NCBI GenBank assembly: GCA_022478985.1
Contig: JAKSZP010017508.1
Location: 1 to 64,000 of the forward strand
Origin: Massospora cicadina
Taxonomy: Eukaryota > Entomophthoromycota > Entomophthoromycetes > Entomophthorales > Entomophthoraceae
Length of the DNA stretch: 64,000 bases
Direction of reading: 5' to 3'
A program made the position numbers and the translations under genes. Numbering within the stretch: position 1 is the first letter of the stretch; each line of letters starts with the position of its first letter. The notes below the pieces were generated by a model. The model did no database searches, had not been told where the DNA came from, and saw nothing but the letters and a program-made list of their open reading frames with translations. Positions 1 through 12,161 of this stretch are shown piece after piece.

Positions 1-9
1 GAAGAGGCT

Positions 10-1581
10 ATGAAAATATTCTGGAATGAATTAAATGTGTCTGCTTCTAGCACCCGCTCTTTACTTAAGGAGTTTGCTAAGGAACTTGAAAAGCGTGAAG
101 AGCAAACTCACAACAAACTTTTAGCGGATGCATCCACCCCCCAGCCTGGGGATGAACCACGTGTATCTGCGGTGGAGCAGAAACTGGCACAAGCCTTGTC
201 CCGTGTTGAAGTGCTTGAGCGGCGTCTGTTGCAAGAACCTTCTAGGGCTACTACCGCTCTAGAGGTCAAGGTTGCCCGGCTGAAAAAGGATCTATAGCTT
301 AAAGCTTCTCTTGAGAATATCAATTATTTAGCCTGACGGGTTAGAGAATGTGAGAAGTAAGCTCAGGGGGGTCAAGACCTCCCTTGAAGGTCCCGCACTG
401 TTGAAGGATGTGAATAGTCAGTTGACGCAGGTTGAGCATAGCTATGATCTGATTAAGGGTGACGTACATTCCCAAGGCTCCCACCCACCGGACTATGTGT
501 GGTGTAAGCAGATGAAAGAGGAGCTTAAAAAGCGTGTGGGGTTAGGGAGTTGACCAACAAAACCTAAGCTCTCTTGTGTCACAAATAAGTTTTAAAGTCA
601 AGGCGCTGGAGAGTCGGATTGAAGAACTGAAACTCAAAATCTGGAGACATAATCCATACTGGCTCTATGTAAATCCTCCTAAAAGCCCGTCGCCGCCATA
701 AAAACCAGACCTGAAGCTATCCAAGATCAGCTCAATCAGTTCTTCAGCTCCTTTGATCAGACGAGCCTTTGCTCAGAGACCACGAGACATTATGCTCCTG
801 CGGTCCATGCCCTCACTGGGGGTGACTATGCTTTATTCAAACCAACTTTTAAGGAAAAGTTCATCCCTGGCGAGGGTAGCATTGGCTCGTTCTTATACGT
901 TCATGAAGAAGACATGGAAGGGGCGAATGACCACCAGAAGGTCAAGCATATCCTTCCTTGTTTGAGTCACATGGCCCAAAAAGTGCTGGTGCCTCATATT
1001 GATGCCCTTAGCACTTTTGAAAAGGTTAAGGAGGCGTTCATTGACGAGTTTGGCTCAAGACAAAGCTTAAGCATGAAAAAGTAAGCCTTCATGCGCATCA
1101 GCATAAGAAAAGGAGAGTCAGTTGCTGACTCCGCTGATTGGTTTTATGTTGAGGCACAAATGCTGTTAACCTTTAAGATGTTGACCTTGGACGACGCTGT
1201 TGCAGCCATATTGACGGGGTTGGCTTTTCATCCCCCTTGGTGATGCACATCACTATAGTTAAACACTACTTCCAAACTGTGCATGATATCAAAGGGGAAT
1301 TTCTAGAGGTTGCTGATTTCCATAAGCTTGAGGCTTCTCGTGGAGTTGTGTCCAGACCTCGCGTTCTGGCCATTGATTATCAAAAGCCCAAGCCCCAGGT
1401 CTTGGCCATTAGAGCCCAAAAGTATACCCTTCAGATTATGGGCCCTGCGAATCAAAAACCAAAAAGCAAGAAATCTGAACGTCCCCAGTGTGCCTATTGT
1501 AACAAGGTTGGGCACTATGAGACTGTGTGCAGGAAGAAGAGAGCTGACATTGAGGATCATGAAAAAGAGATGTTGGCATAG
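10..1581 (+). pseudogene. Gy1 gag (coiled coil, capsid, CCHC zinc knuckle), broken
   Basis: Retrotransposon structural protein. The first 95 residues are charged and heptad-like (coiled coil), ending at a stop near 295. A capsid-like block can be read at about 830-1240, with segments such as FYVEAQMLL and LDDAVAAILTGLAF that align with the capsid regions of the other gypsy elements here. The C-terminal part (1237-1581) ends with a zinc knuckle of spacing CX2CX4HX4C (CAYCNKVGHYETVC). Several stops and frame changes lie between the blocks, so this is a pseudogene. The family call rests on order plus the knuckle; capsid limits are approximate. Confidence 0.8.
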
Positions 1582-1989
1582 GGACAGGCACCCCTATTGC
1601 TGAAGAATCTTTCTTGACTCCTCTACCTCTTATGCACTATTGCCATCCGTTGATAATACCACTGGTGACGAATCTGAAGGGGGTTATGAAGATGTTGGTT
1701 AATACGTCCTAGGACTACCCGTAAAAGTTGGGTTCCTGATTGGTTGAATGCTGGAGGAGTATATGAAGCCATTATACCTGAGGAAACTTACCTCAGTCAA
1801 GTCTTAAGGTGTACTGAGGCTACTGACACTGTCAGCGATGCTGATCAGTTCTTGACTGGCTTAATTTGACCTCTCCAGCGGGTCCATACCATGAAATCCA
1901 TTTTGTAAAATTACCTTGAGACATCTTGCAAACTGACCTCCAGCTTCTGGCTTAAGGAGGTCCTGGCTCTGTCCCCTAACTTTGGTGGA

Positions 1990-2372
1990 ACCCTGACTAA
2001 GGTGGAAGTGGTTATCCAAAAAGTCCGAGCCATGGACGTCCTGGATGCTTGCTCACTGGTGAATGTCAATTCCTGTAAGCTTATCAAAAAGATTAAGCTG
2101 ACGCCTGACTTCGAGTATACTCAAGAGTTTGGAACCACATGGACAAGCAACACTCGCGTCACTGGGGCTATTCTTCCCTTTCCATTCTAATTGGGAAGCT
2201 TATCTTATCAGCCCCTGCAGTGGCCTTGGACAACAACACCTATCATATGCTCATAGGCACCCAGTTTATGATTGAATATGAGAAAATTATCAGCATGAAG
2301 CAAGAATCCCTCTCGTTGTTCCATTATGAAGTCTTTTTAGTCTTATCCAATAAGAATCTTGGTAAGAATTAA
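1990..2372 (+). pseudogene. Gy1 aspartic protease relic
   Basis: Retropepsin-like domain that would process Gag-Pol. It aligns with the better protease of Gy4 through the pattern VxAxxxLDACSLVNV...KLIKKIKL, then, after a frame change near 2185, through APAVALDNNTYHMLIGTQF, the usual flap-to-ILIG region. The catalytic Asp-Ser/Thr-Gly is here Asp-Ala-Cys, so it would be inactive. Confidence 0.7.
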
Positions 2373-2454
2373 TATTCTTTCCTGGTTGAGTACCCATTTT
2401 CCGCTTTACCTTTAAAATATGCCATCTCTGAGAGAATAATAAAAAAGATTGACT

Positions 2455-2690
2455 GGTTTAGTGGATGCTTTGGAAGGTATACCTTTTTATGCTTTAGAAG
2501 AGGTAGTGATTAAGCCTGGTGAACAACGAGTGGTTGCTACAAAAATTTACGCTCCAAATCCCGCAACGCTGCTTGTTGCATATCCTAAGTCTTGAGGGCG
2601 TCAGCCCTTTGAAGCCTCGGAAATTACCAGATATCATTGAACCAGCCTATCATAGACTTATCACCATTCTGTTGGGAACCACACCCGCAA
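2455..2690 (+). pseudogene. Gy1 dUTPase-like module between protease and RT
   Basis: Reads VDALEGIPFYALEEVVIKPG, then a VATKI segment, and later IIEPAYHRLITILLGN followed, after one frameshift near 2672, by HTRKDIDLRKH. This is the dUTPase layout: motif 1 (xGYDLYA), a beta strand ending xIxPGxxxxVxTxI, then motif 3 (GxIDxxYxxxIxxxLxN). In motif 1 the usual Tyr-Asp is Ile-Pro, and motif 3 has IEPAY instead of IDPDY. The same module recurs in Gy3, Gy4, Gy5 and Gy6. Homology to dUTPase is inferred from motifs and needs a profile search. Confidence 0.6.
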
Positions 2691-2730
2691 GGACATCGAT
2701 TTAAGAAAACATTAGGAGATTGGCAGAGGC

Positions 2731-4015
2731 TTGTTAGTTCTAATGAAGGACATTGAACGCATTCACTTCATTGGCTCTACGCTGGATATGGGCTTGCCCA
2801 CGGATAACCTGGTATGTATCTTACTCAACGTCCATATCTCAGATGAGCTTACCTCAGAGGAGCTTGAAAAAGTACATACCTTATTGGAAGTCTATAGTGA
2901 CATATTCTCTAAGTCAGATACCGATTATGGCCAAATGAAGGACTGGAGCCATTCCATCAATGTAGGTGATGTCCGTCCTATTTGGTCCAAACTGCATTGT
3001 AAGTCAAAGGTGGAAGAGCAGCAAATGAGTACTGATCTCAAACAGTTACTAGACGCGGGGTTACTAGTCCCTTCTCAAAGTACTTGGTCTTCCTCCCACT
3101 TGCTTATCAAAAAGAAAAATGGAGGTCATTTGATTGTCATGGACTACCGCAAACTAAACAACCTCACAAAAAAGGATAGCTATCCTCTCCCCTCGCATTG
3201 ATAATGCCCTGGTCCACCTCTCTGGCTCTAAATTCTTTTTCTCCATGGACTTGGCTAACGGCTATTGTCAAATGGAACTTTCTCCCCAAGATCAGGAGAA
3301 ATGCTTTTTATTTACAGTGACGGTCTCCTCCAACCTATCTGACTACCTCAAGGATTGTGCAACGCGCCAACAACTTTCCAGCGAGCCATGGACCATATCT
3401 AGCAGGAACTGAAATTAAGTTGCATCATCGTTTATATCAATGAAATCATAGTGTTTTCAAAGACCTTCATTTAACTCTTACTCACCTGAAGGAGGTGTTT
3501 CAGCGCCTACATGAGCCCAACATCAAGTTAAAACTAAGTGCACCTTATTCCAGAGGAAATTAGATTTCTTGGACATGCCATCTCTGGAAGGAATCCAACC
3601 CCTACAGTGTAAGGTTTAAGTCATAGCAAATAAACCACACCCTAAGAATCTGCGGGATATCTAGTTATTCCTGGACATAATGGGGTATTACCATCAGTTT
3701 ATCCCCAAGTTCTCCCAGCTCCGTGATCCCCTTGTTCGCCTATAGATGAAGAACACTCCATTTCATTGGGGTGCTGAACAAAAGGCTGCTTTTGAAACTC
3801 TGAAGCAATTGCTACAACAACGTCCTAGCCTGAGGCACCCAGACTATGGTAAACCTTTCATCTTGTTTACCCGCGCCTCATACTAGCTGTCAGGGCCATC
3901 TTGGTCCAACTAGATGAGAATGGGGCAGCTCATACCATATCATGTTTAGCAAGATGCTATCAAAAGTGGGACGAAATTATAGCGTCACTGAGAAGAGATG
4001 CCTGGCCATGTTTTT
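2731..4015 (+). pseudogene. Gy1 reverse transcriptase and N-terminal half of RNase H
   Basis: Starts in frame with a linker, then RT motifs: VPSQSTWSSSHLLIKKKNG, VMDYRKLNNLTKKDSYPLP, FSMDLANGYCQMELSPQDQE, then (in another frame) LCNAPTTFQRAMDHI. The catalytic YLDD box reads Tyr-Ile-Asn-Glu at 3433-3444, so both catalytic aspartates are gone. RNase H begins near 3820 with LRHPDYGKPFILFT, where the usual TDAS is changed (R for D), and stops after EKRCLAMF at about 4015, where an insertion interrupts it. Typical Ty3/gypsy pol order; inactive. Confidence 0.85.
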
Positions 4016-6645
4016 CATGGCTTGAGGATGACATGATTATTGGGACTAATAGCAAGGATAAAGCTGCACATCAGGAGGACAAAAAGATGAAGTTTGCAGG
4101 CCTCCATGACCTCAAACATACCTTGGACCAACGCTGGGTTAAGGCGAGATATGCCCAGGTTGGTCCTGGTGATGTGAGAGAAATTTGGTCCTGAATTAAA
4201 GCAGGTGCATTAGATCAAACCAGCTACATAATAAAAAATGATGAACCACTTTAGCTTCTCGGTCAATGGGGTCTCAAAACCCATTCAGTTTTTAAAATTT
4301 TCATCTCAGGTCAGCCTTATCTTCAATCAACAACCCAAGTTTGGTCAATTACTAGTTATAGTAAACTGCTCAAAGGAAGCATGCACTTATTGGTGAACCT
4401 GGGCTTAGCAGCACTTCCATTGATCGATTATTCCCCTGAATCTCCTTAAATTGTTTACATGAGACCAATCTCTCTCGTTGGTTGACTTATTCTATAATAA
4501 ATACCCTTCATTAACATACATTTTTTATGTTAACTTGGGCGAACCTGTGCTTTGGACCTTTTCAAAAGGTCTCACACAACATTAGCCATTAAATTTGCAC
4601 AACTGTAACTCTTTCCTCTGGTGCACCGCTGGGCCACCCTGGTCCCCTCCAGACTGGTCCACCTTTTCACTCCAGACCAGAGAACCGCTTGGGTATGGAC
4701 TCCACTTTGGGGTCCACCCCAGCATTGTTGTTTGTCTATTTCATGTTATTTTATATATTGTTAACCACACTCGCCCTAAGTTACTTCAGCTCCAGTACTG
4801 TCATGGAATCTGCTGATTAAAGTAAGATTGGTCTTCCAATCTGGGTGTATAACAACCCAGTGGAAAGCCCAGAATGCCAAGGGCATAGCAGTTCTGATCA
4901 GTTGCAGGAGGGATCCACTATTACTCTTGTGAGGGAAATAAAATTTAATGAACATACCAAAGGCCCCACATAACAAACCAAATGGCTGCAATGGGGAAAC
5001 CGCAGGTCTTGCTGGGCATCTCTCAAGGGTAGGAGAGGCAAGGAGGATGACCCGTCCTCCTGGGTTTGCAGTTGGTGACCTTTGGGCTCTTTTTCCAAAC
5101 CTTCATGGACTGGTTCATTATAATAAAAATTCTGAAAATCATAAAAATTTTCAAAATATTGAATTGCAGATCAGGTTCTTGAATTGAATTGGATCAAATT
5201 GATCTGACTATCAGGAGGCCTTGGGCCTCATCTTATGTCCATTGAGGGGTTTTATGATAATTAGAGAGGTTGGGTACATCGCCAGAATAGCGGATCAATT
5301 TAATAAATTGATTTGGACCAGATTGGCCCATGGCGGATGGCCTGGATGGTCCAGTGCCTGGTCACCGCCTCATGGTTGCATGGATGGCAGGTTTTACCTC
5401 CAAACAGAAAATCGCAATTAGTGGAGATGGCCTCATTCAACCCAAATTTTGCCAAACCATCAGCAGATTGACAGGGCGAATTAGTTTGAATTCTCTGAAT
5501 ATTTCATAAAGTGGGAGGCAGACCCAAAGCTGGTCTGCTGGGTGCTGAATGAAAAACAGGTCATTGTGAAGTGTTCACAGATCTGAAAACTCTTTGGAAG
5601 TGGCGTATTGGCGTCATAAGCTTATGGCAAAATCTTTGATCATGATCACCATTTGGCGGGCCACCAGATTAATGGCTTGGAGGGCCCATTCGATGACCAT
5701 TGGCCCTAAAATGCAGATTGCTGCATACTTCATCAGTTAAGTGAAAGTTTGTGGAAAAAGTAATGGAGCTCGCAGAGTAGGTTTGGGTAGGATCAGTTTT
5801 ATCAAACTTCAAGAGTGAAAATGACTAACAACTGCTCCTTACAGAGGTAGTTGCCTTATATATGTGAAATGGGGAAAAAGGTCCATGGATATGTTTTCTT
5901 GGGCAGCGGCAGCTGACGTACTCATGGGTACTCAGCCTGGGTTTGGGGCTTCGTCATCCAGCTTACAAAAAGGTCACAATAGCTCTGGCAACGTAATTGT
6001 TTTATCTGCCAGGGAGGGACCCTCACTGATCCAAACATAAGCGGATTTACTCAGATTGAATGGGCAGCTGAATTAGGTTCTGCCAGGGTCAATTCCAAAG
6101 AAAATTAGATTTTTTAAAATTCTTGAAAGTGAATTTTTGACTTGTACTGGCTTTCCTGTGCCCGGAATTTTGGATTCCATGTTCTTGACCGGGTTTACTG
6201 ACTCAGAAACCATTTCGTGAGTTTTGAGGCCAGTTTTCTTCTCTTCCAAGGAAGTAAGAGATGGCGGAGTGGGGGCCAGTGGAGGGGGAGGTGCTGTTGG
6301 TGACATCTGGCCTGTATTACCTCCTTACAAATCTCTTTTATCCTTTCAACCAGAGAGGAATCAGACAAAGGGGATACTGTGGTGGGATCTTATGGGGCCA
6401 ATGCAGTGACCCAACGTTCATCAACCACATGATCCAAGTCCCCCAGTTGATCCAAGGGCTCCACAGGGGCCTTAGGTCCCTTCTTCTTCCTAAAAGGGAC
6501 CATTTCCCAATCCAACCCAAGAGGTTGGGTCTCCAGACTTACAAGCACCCTATGAATGGCTCTCCTCACTTTATTACTGATGACTAGTTCCCCGGTGTTG
6601 GGGCTGTGCACTGTGCATCACCCCACTGGGAACAGGAGAGTTATA
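4016..6645. mobile_element. Unidentified ~2.6-kb insert splitting Gy1 RNase H
   Basis: The RNase H reading stops around 4015 and resumes around 6646, so the intervening DNA was inserted. I find no clear plus-strand domain. On the minus strand, between about 6300 and 4850, short stretches in one or two frames look protein-like (for example segments containing SEGPSLADKTITLPELL and a Ser/Pro-rich part), broken by many stops; this suggests a decayed minus-strand coding region that I do not recognise. No convincing terminal repeats or target duplication were found by eye. Both ends are approximate. Confidence 0.5.
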
Positions 6646-6890
6646 GACACTCTCCTTACAGTATTGCTAGCTATGAAACACAACCGCCCTTTCTTGTATG
6701 GAACAACCTTTACTGTGATTACAGACCACACTTCCTTAAAATGGTTGCAGAATATGTAAGATCTCACTGACCATTTAGCATGTTGGGCGCTAAAGCTCCA
6801 ACATTACAACATGAAGATTGAACACCGCGCTGGAGCCCATCACATGAATGTTGATGGGCTAAAAAGATTGTCAGTCCTGCATTTGGATAA
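6646..6890 (+). pseudogene. Gy1 RNase H, C-terminal half
   Basis: Continues the interrupted RNase H: AMKHNRPFLYGTTFTVITDH (catalytic Asp in TDH), SLKWLQ, WALKLQHYNMKIEHRAG and NVDGLKRLS. These match the end of RNase H in Gy4 and Gy6, which reads NADGLSRLP. One stop lies after SLKWLQNM. Confidence 0.85.
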
Positions 6891-7079
6891 CAGCAAGGCG
6901 AAAAGGTTATATGACCTCCTGATGACCCCAGATGACTGGGAGGATGAATATGAGCCTGTCCAAAAAATGTTAACCCGGCACTCCTGCAACACCAAAGTGG
7001 AGAGCAGAAAGGTATATAGACAGGTGGGGCAAAGTGGTTGCCCTATCTTCGCCCTTCATAATGTGTACCTGCTATTCTG

Positions 7080-8040
7080 GAGGCTCCCTCTACCCTAGGA
7101 CATAAGGAGTATAGAAAACTTATGAGTGGATTAGGGAGCGGTACCATTGGGAAGGAACCATGGAGACCATTGTTGAAGTCTTGGATGCCTGCCTCACATG
7201 TTAGAAGCAATCTAGTTTCAAGACTAGGTACCAATATCAACTGACTACCCTTCAACAATCGTTCCACACCATCAGTCTAGACGTGGTAGGTCCCCTCCCG
7301 CAGACTACAGGTGGGAACAGATATATAATGGTAGGAATTGACCATTTCAAGAAGTGGATTAAAGCCGTGGCGCTCCCTGTCCAAACGGCCAAGGCCACTG
7401 CAACGTTTTTGCATCACAACATTTTCACTTGAAATGTCTGTCCTCAAGTACTTATTTGTGACAATGGTAAGAGCTTCACCTCCAAAGTGATCAAAATCCT
7501 GGCTACCTCCATGGGAGCCCAACAACTCTTCTTGGCCCCTTATAATCCTTCTATCAATTGGACCATGGAGAGAGTGAATAGAACCTTGAAATTAATCCTA
7601 CAGAAAATGGCCTCTTTCAACCTGCTGCACTAGGATCAATTCTTGCCTAGTACTCTGATGGCCTAACAGATTAGTTATCATTGGATCCTGAAAATGTTCT
7701 CATTCTGTGTTTTGTGTGGCTGAATTAGGGATACCAGACCTAGTAGCTAAGGATTTCTTCTCCTCTAGGGTTGGGGAACCTGAAAAAGCCATGAGAAGAT
7801 TGACTAAGCATATATTCAGCTTCAATATGAGGCTATGACGAACTTAGCTAAAATTTTTACCAAAGAAGGCCAAGCTGCCAATGAGCTCCAGGCTCCCCTA
7901 CCTTCATTCCAAGTGTCTGACATGGTCCTGTACTACCATAACTGCATCACTCCTAGAAGCGGCAAGCTTTTATCAATCTGGGAGGGTCTTTTTACCATCA
8001 CCTACAAGGAGGCGATGAGTATTCTATAGATTCCTTGGCT
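7080..8040 (+). pseudogene. Gy1 integrase
   Basis: DDE integrase joined from three frames. The zinc-binding CLTC pair is near 7193. The core has SLDVVGPLP (Asp at 7280-7282), the strand YIMVGIDHFKKWIKAVALP, ICDNGKSFTSKV (Asp at 7460-7462) and MERVNRTL (Glu at 7568-7570). The spacing is 60 codons, then 36, so all three catalytic residues and the 35-residue second gap survive. The C-terminal beta domain is visible as VSDMVLYYHNC...WEGLFTITY at about 7912-8010. Stops and shifts make it a pseudogene. Confidence 0.85.
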
Positions 8041-8115
8041 ACAGGTATTATCATAAATTGGGTACATGGCCACTTCCTATGGCCCTATTCTCCCCTCAAC
8101 ATTCTTGAGATGGTG

Positions 8116-8826
8116 ATGTCAGAAAATTGAATTCCCAGCTTTTGGAGAAGAAAGGTTTAGGTGAAAATAGTCTGAATTTATAATATGAAATCGCCTCTCT
8201 CTCACCAAAATGGCTTGACCTGGAGTAATCATTTTACTCCTTTCCTTCAGTTGACCAGGACTGATCAAAATGCCCTTGTCACTCCTGACCCTCGGCAGAA
8301 TACCACACCTGAGTTGGAGGGTCACCCAAGCACTAGCACCAATTCTGTGCTTTAGCTTATAGAAAAACCACCCCTTTTTATAGGCTTAAGGGGGGTCACG
8401 AAGGGTGAAGAAATTTTACCGCCAATCATGAGCTGAAGCAGATGGAGATCGGATGTGATGAGCTTAATTCTAATATGACTGATTGGGTACAATATATTAG
8501 AACTTTACCCATGGTTTTATCCTACCCAAGGCGGACCAATCATATTGTGTTACTACCTGATGAGGTGAAAAGATTTCCTTGAGCGTGTATTGGTCATATA
8601 ATTTTAATGTCTAAGCCTTGACAACCAGCATATACTGAAATTAATACCTGCCCCACTATTAGCCTTTGATGACCTTAATACTAGGTGAAGGCCCTTTGTA
8701 ATAAAGTATACTTTATCGCACCCAAGCTCCTACTTGAGATATTATCATAATTTATTTTGCAGTTTTGTATATTGTACATGTGCCAGATCACTTGGCTAAA
8801 TAAAATTATAAAACTTTTTTGAAACC
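8116..8826 (+). repeat. Probable 3' LTR of Gy1
   Basis: Lies just after the integrase C-terminus and begins TGTCAGAAAATTG behind a purine-rich stretch (gagatggtga), as expected for a gypsy 3' LTR. It contains a TATA-like CCCCTTTTTATAGGC near 8370 and several AATAAA-like sites (for example near 8800). Its TATA region resembles 18.87-19.0 kb, giving a second copy of the family. The right end is set where LINE sequence starts and is uncertain, and the 5' LTR is outside the window. Confidence 0.55.
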
Positions 8827-8835
8827 CTGCTGGAT

Positions 8836-9720
8836 AAAAGCATCTTCAAGAACTAGCTTACAGGATTTCAACAGCCACACCTCCCAGAGGGGTCGCCCTA
8901 CCCTCCTTTCCACACAAGAAGTCTGTAAGCAAGCCATTTTGTAAAATCTGGTACCCCGTTATCCACATTTCATTGCCCGTGTTGACTATCTTAGCATGTT
9001 GGACATCCCTTATTCTTTGGACAGCCAGAAGGACATTTGGAGGTACACCCACCATCCTCTATTACAGCCCTGGATCCGCACCCTCATATGAAGATGCCTG
9101 AAGAGGGTATACCACACTGCTGAGTGGTCAAAGCCTCTCAGTCTTCATGCATTGTGTGTGGCCAATATGAGTCTTTATTACACCGCTTGGAAGATTGTCC
9201 GCCATCACAGATGATCTGGCATGATGTTAAGCATCTCTTTTTCAGAAGCGTGTACAGACTTTCATCCTGTCTAAAAATGTCTTTGCTTTTTACATGACAT
9301 CCCTCATTCACCCTTCTCTCTAAGCCTTAGTCAAGGCAATTGCTATGTGGAAAATCAACGCCGTTGTCCTTGATTCTCTTTATGGCTCTACTTTCACCCT
9401 CTTTGAACTGTTTTCACTTTCATTCTCACCTTATGGAACACTTCCAAGCCTGGTTGTTTGGTCATTTTCCATCATGCCAACGACGGTTGATTTCATCCTG
9501 GTTCCCAGTCTGGTTCCTCAAATTGGACCCTTTCCTTTATTCATGCTTGGTATTGGCACAGGCCTCCACTGACATTCCCCACTTCCTTTCACTGGTGATC
9601 CCGCTGGCAACAGGAGGTAGCTTTGGCTCCTCTGGGTGCCTCTCATGTACCTTGGTGTTCCGTAGTTGATATTTTATTGAAAGTATCTGTCCCAGGTTAT
9701 CCTTCCCTGAGCAAAAGTAA
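8836..9720 (+). mobile_element. 5'-truncated LINE fragment (ORF2 C-terminus)
   Basis: Parallels the C-terminal end of the full LINE at 62.9-63.6 kb: VDYLSMLDIPYSLDSQKDIW (about 8985-9045) matches IDYLDHQDIPYDLQTQKQVW; CIVCGQYESLLHRLEDCPPS (about 9140-9210) matches the C-terminal zinc finger CAICGGPNTLAHHLEECPPS; FHSHLMEHFQAWLFG (about 9417-9465) matches FHSHLADHFQAWLFG. Reading it needs at least two frame changes. A 3' piece with a missing 5' part is the usual result of target-primed reverse transcription. It abuts the Gy1 LTR; I could not define a target duplication. Confidence 0.8.
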
Positions 9721-10199
9721 AATTTAAGAAGATTATCCCCAACAACGTTAACAGGTAATTTGATGCTGGCTGAATAGCTGATAGTTAATTACCTACCATG
9801 AATCCTTTGCTGAGGCGCCAAATGAGCAGGGGTGCTTCAAAACTACTGAAGCATCTTAACGCTTGTTTGGTGGTGGTTTGTGAAAGTAATCTAGATAACT
9901 CGCCTCTAGAAAATTGGTAATTGGTTGATACCAATACTTGGCCGCCAACCTGTAAAAGTTGCCCTAAAGGGTTTGACTAAGGCGATTTGAACCTGCTATG
10001 TTTGGAAGTTAATCCCAAGGGTTAAAGTTTGTGGAGGATAATTACTCTTCCTTGTATCAGTTAAAAAGTTAAGATTCAATCACCTTATAGTACCCCTAGC
10101 ATTTTGATAAAAGACAATTTATCAGTTTAATATCCATTATACTTCTTTTTTTAATTGAATAGTTGAAGGGAATAGAATCCCTTGTTAATTTCTCAAGCA
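9721..10199. other. No gene seen
   Basis: Mixed-composition DNA between the LINE fragment and repeat F. No open frame of note, no domain, no convincing repeat was seen. Confidence 0.5.
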
Positions 10200-10830
10200 A
10201 ACCATAAGAGTATACCTGATTGGGGTTGGAACCACTTATAAAGAAGGCTTACCTGCTAGTTGTCTCCATACAACTAGTTACACTTTTTATATTTTTACAA
10301 CAAGTCCAAACCTGTGTAGTAAATTTAACAAGATGGTTTACAACAGGTAAGGAAGGTCCCATCTCAAATCAAATAAATCTTTCATACTTGATCCTATTGG
10401 GGCCAGGCTCTCCTTTATTGGTAGCAAGGAGGAAAGTTGAGACCTAGTGCTAAAAAGGAGGGTAGTTGAGTAAGCAATTTAAAATTCACAATTGAATCAG
10501 ATTTGATTCTGTTACTATTGATTTACTAATTTTAATGGAACATAAATCAAAGGAAGATGTCTTCTGGCAAGGTGGAAAGCTGTGAACTTCCTGTTGGCAA
10601 TAGCTTCTGGCTTAAAAACCTCATGACACCCCTTGATCTTCTCTGCCAACTCCTTGGTGGGGGAAGAGGGAGAGAAGGGAAACCCTTCAGAGGGTAGGCT
10701 GTTATTATGTCATATCTACCACATGGGCTAGATTGACCTGGTTAATGAGGAGGAGGCAGATTTCTTTACCCCTTCTTTGTTCTGATGGGATACACCTCCT
10801 GGTTGAGGTGCAGGGACACCCCAGGACTTA
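10200..10830. repeat. Repeat F, copy 1
   Basis: Resembles 40180-40690. The clearest parallels are the block around TTGGGGCCAGGCTCTCC (10399 onward) with CTGGGGTCAGGCTTGCC at about 40257, then the block containing CAACTCCTTGGTGG with CAACTCTTTGGTGG, GTAGGCTGT in both, and GTTGAGGTGCAGGG with the following CCAGGACTT. The minus strand of copy 2 holds a short Cys/His-rich reading frame that is only partly recognisable here. Family unknown; the outer limits are not defined. Confidence 0.55.
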
Positions 10831-12161
10831 TATAGGGAAGCCTTCAAAAGAGTTTGATAAGTTTTTCTATAAAATTGAAGAGATTTTTATAATATAGCTT
10901 TTAATAAAATTCTTAGGATATAACAAGTGTTAGGTTGTAACATATCACTGTAGATTCACACTTTCTGCACACTCATCTCAACTTCTTTCCAAGCATTTGT
11001 GGTGCTTTGAGCGGTAAACATGGAGCACGCTTTCATCAGGATATTTCTGCAATGGAAAGAAGGTATCGGGGTGAGTTGAGCTCATCTATGCTTACAGACT
11101 ATTGATGGAATGTCAGGAGAGATGCCCATAAGTAGACTACAAACAAAAAACAGAATTGCTCTAAAGAATAGTTAGATAGGTGAAAATCTGAAGGGAAGTG
11201 TTTCTTAGATACATATATATAAAAACATCTCTGAACAAAGAGCCAAGAAAATTTTCGGGTGTCATGTATCTTGACCCCAATTTGGGTAGGGTTGACTATT
11301 TTTGTAAAGGAAATGGACAACTAATTTTTCTGTAGACCAAAGTAAATAAGCCATTTACCAACTATCACTTGGGTTGACTTTGGATCTGAGATAAAACATA
11401 TCACTTTTTAACATTGTACACAACCTTATAACTTTACGGGATGCAAACTATACTTATAAAATCAAACCGTGTCAATCTAAAACCACGAGTAACAATATAA
11501 AGTTGTCAGCCCGGGCTATAAGATTATATAGCGATTTTTGTAACCAAGAAATTGCTCGTAGCGCTCTTTACAAGGCTTAATTAAACTCTGAAACTCTTAC
11601 AAAAATTTAAACTATAGTATATTGCAAAAATTAAAAAATTTGAATAAAGATGGTATAAATTAGAAGCATGGCAGCTTTTAGACCTTTCTCAGCCTTTATT
11701 AAAGCAAAGTTGTAGATATTAACTGAAACCTATTAACCGGGTTTAAAATCCACATTTAACACTTGAAGCTACTTTAAAAACTGAATCTAAACTTGAATTC
11801 CGTGTAGAAAATTGGTTTGCGAATCGGGCGGTTTTTTTCGATCAAAAGCCATGATAAGGATGAAAGAGCTGAACATTGTAGTCGAGGGGACCTTGGTTCA
11901 TTTCTTATTCGAAAGCTATCCATAAACAAACCAAACCGGCCTTTTAAAATCAAGTAAAAACGTTTTAAATTTTCTTGGGTTTAATACTTTAAACGTGCCA
12001 CTATTTTGCCTTTGGTTGACCACCTTTTTTCTCAAGATTTTATGATATTGTTTTTTCTGTGAACCCTTCATTTAAGAAGTAGAGCAAAACCTTTTTAAAT
12101 TCGAAGCTCAATATTTAATATTTTTGTGATTAAAATTTTAGCTGCCTGAAAGCTTTAATTA
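10831..12161. other. AT-rich intergenic DNA upstream of the host gene
   Basis: No coding region is supported. From about 11.8 kb CpG dinucleotides become noticeably more frequent than in the flanking repeats, which suggests the border of an unmethylated gene island. The promoter of the following gene should be here, but I see no certain TATA box or other element. Confidence 0.5.

Larger units (their letters stand above)
1..8826 (+). mobile_element. Gy1: Ty3/gypsy LTR retrotransposon relic, 5' end outside window
   Basis: Gag, protease, a dUTPase-like module, reverse transcriptase, RNase H and integrase follow one another in the canonical Ty3/gypsy (Metaviridae) order, all on the plus strand and all broken by stops and frameshifts. 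The 5' LTR lies left of the window; the 3' LTR probably begins at 8116. RNase H is split by a foreign insert (about 4016-6645). The element is not functional: the reverse transcriptase active site is lost and almost every domain changes frame at least once. Order and domain identity are clear; the exact right end is not. Confidence 0.85.
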
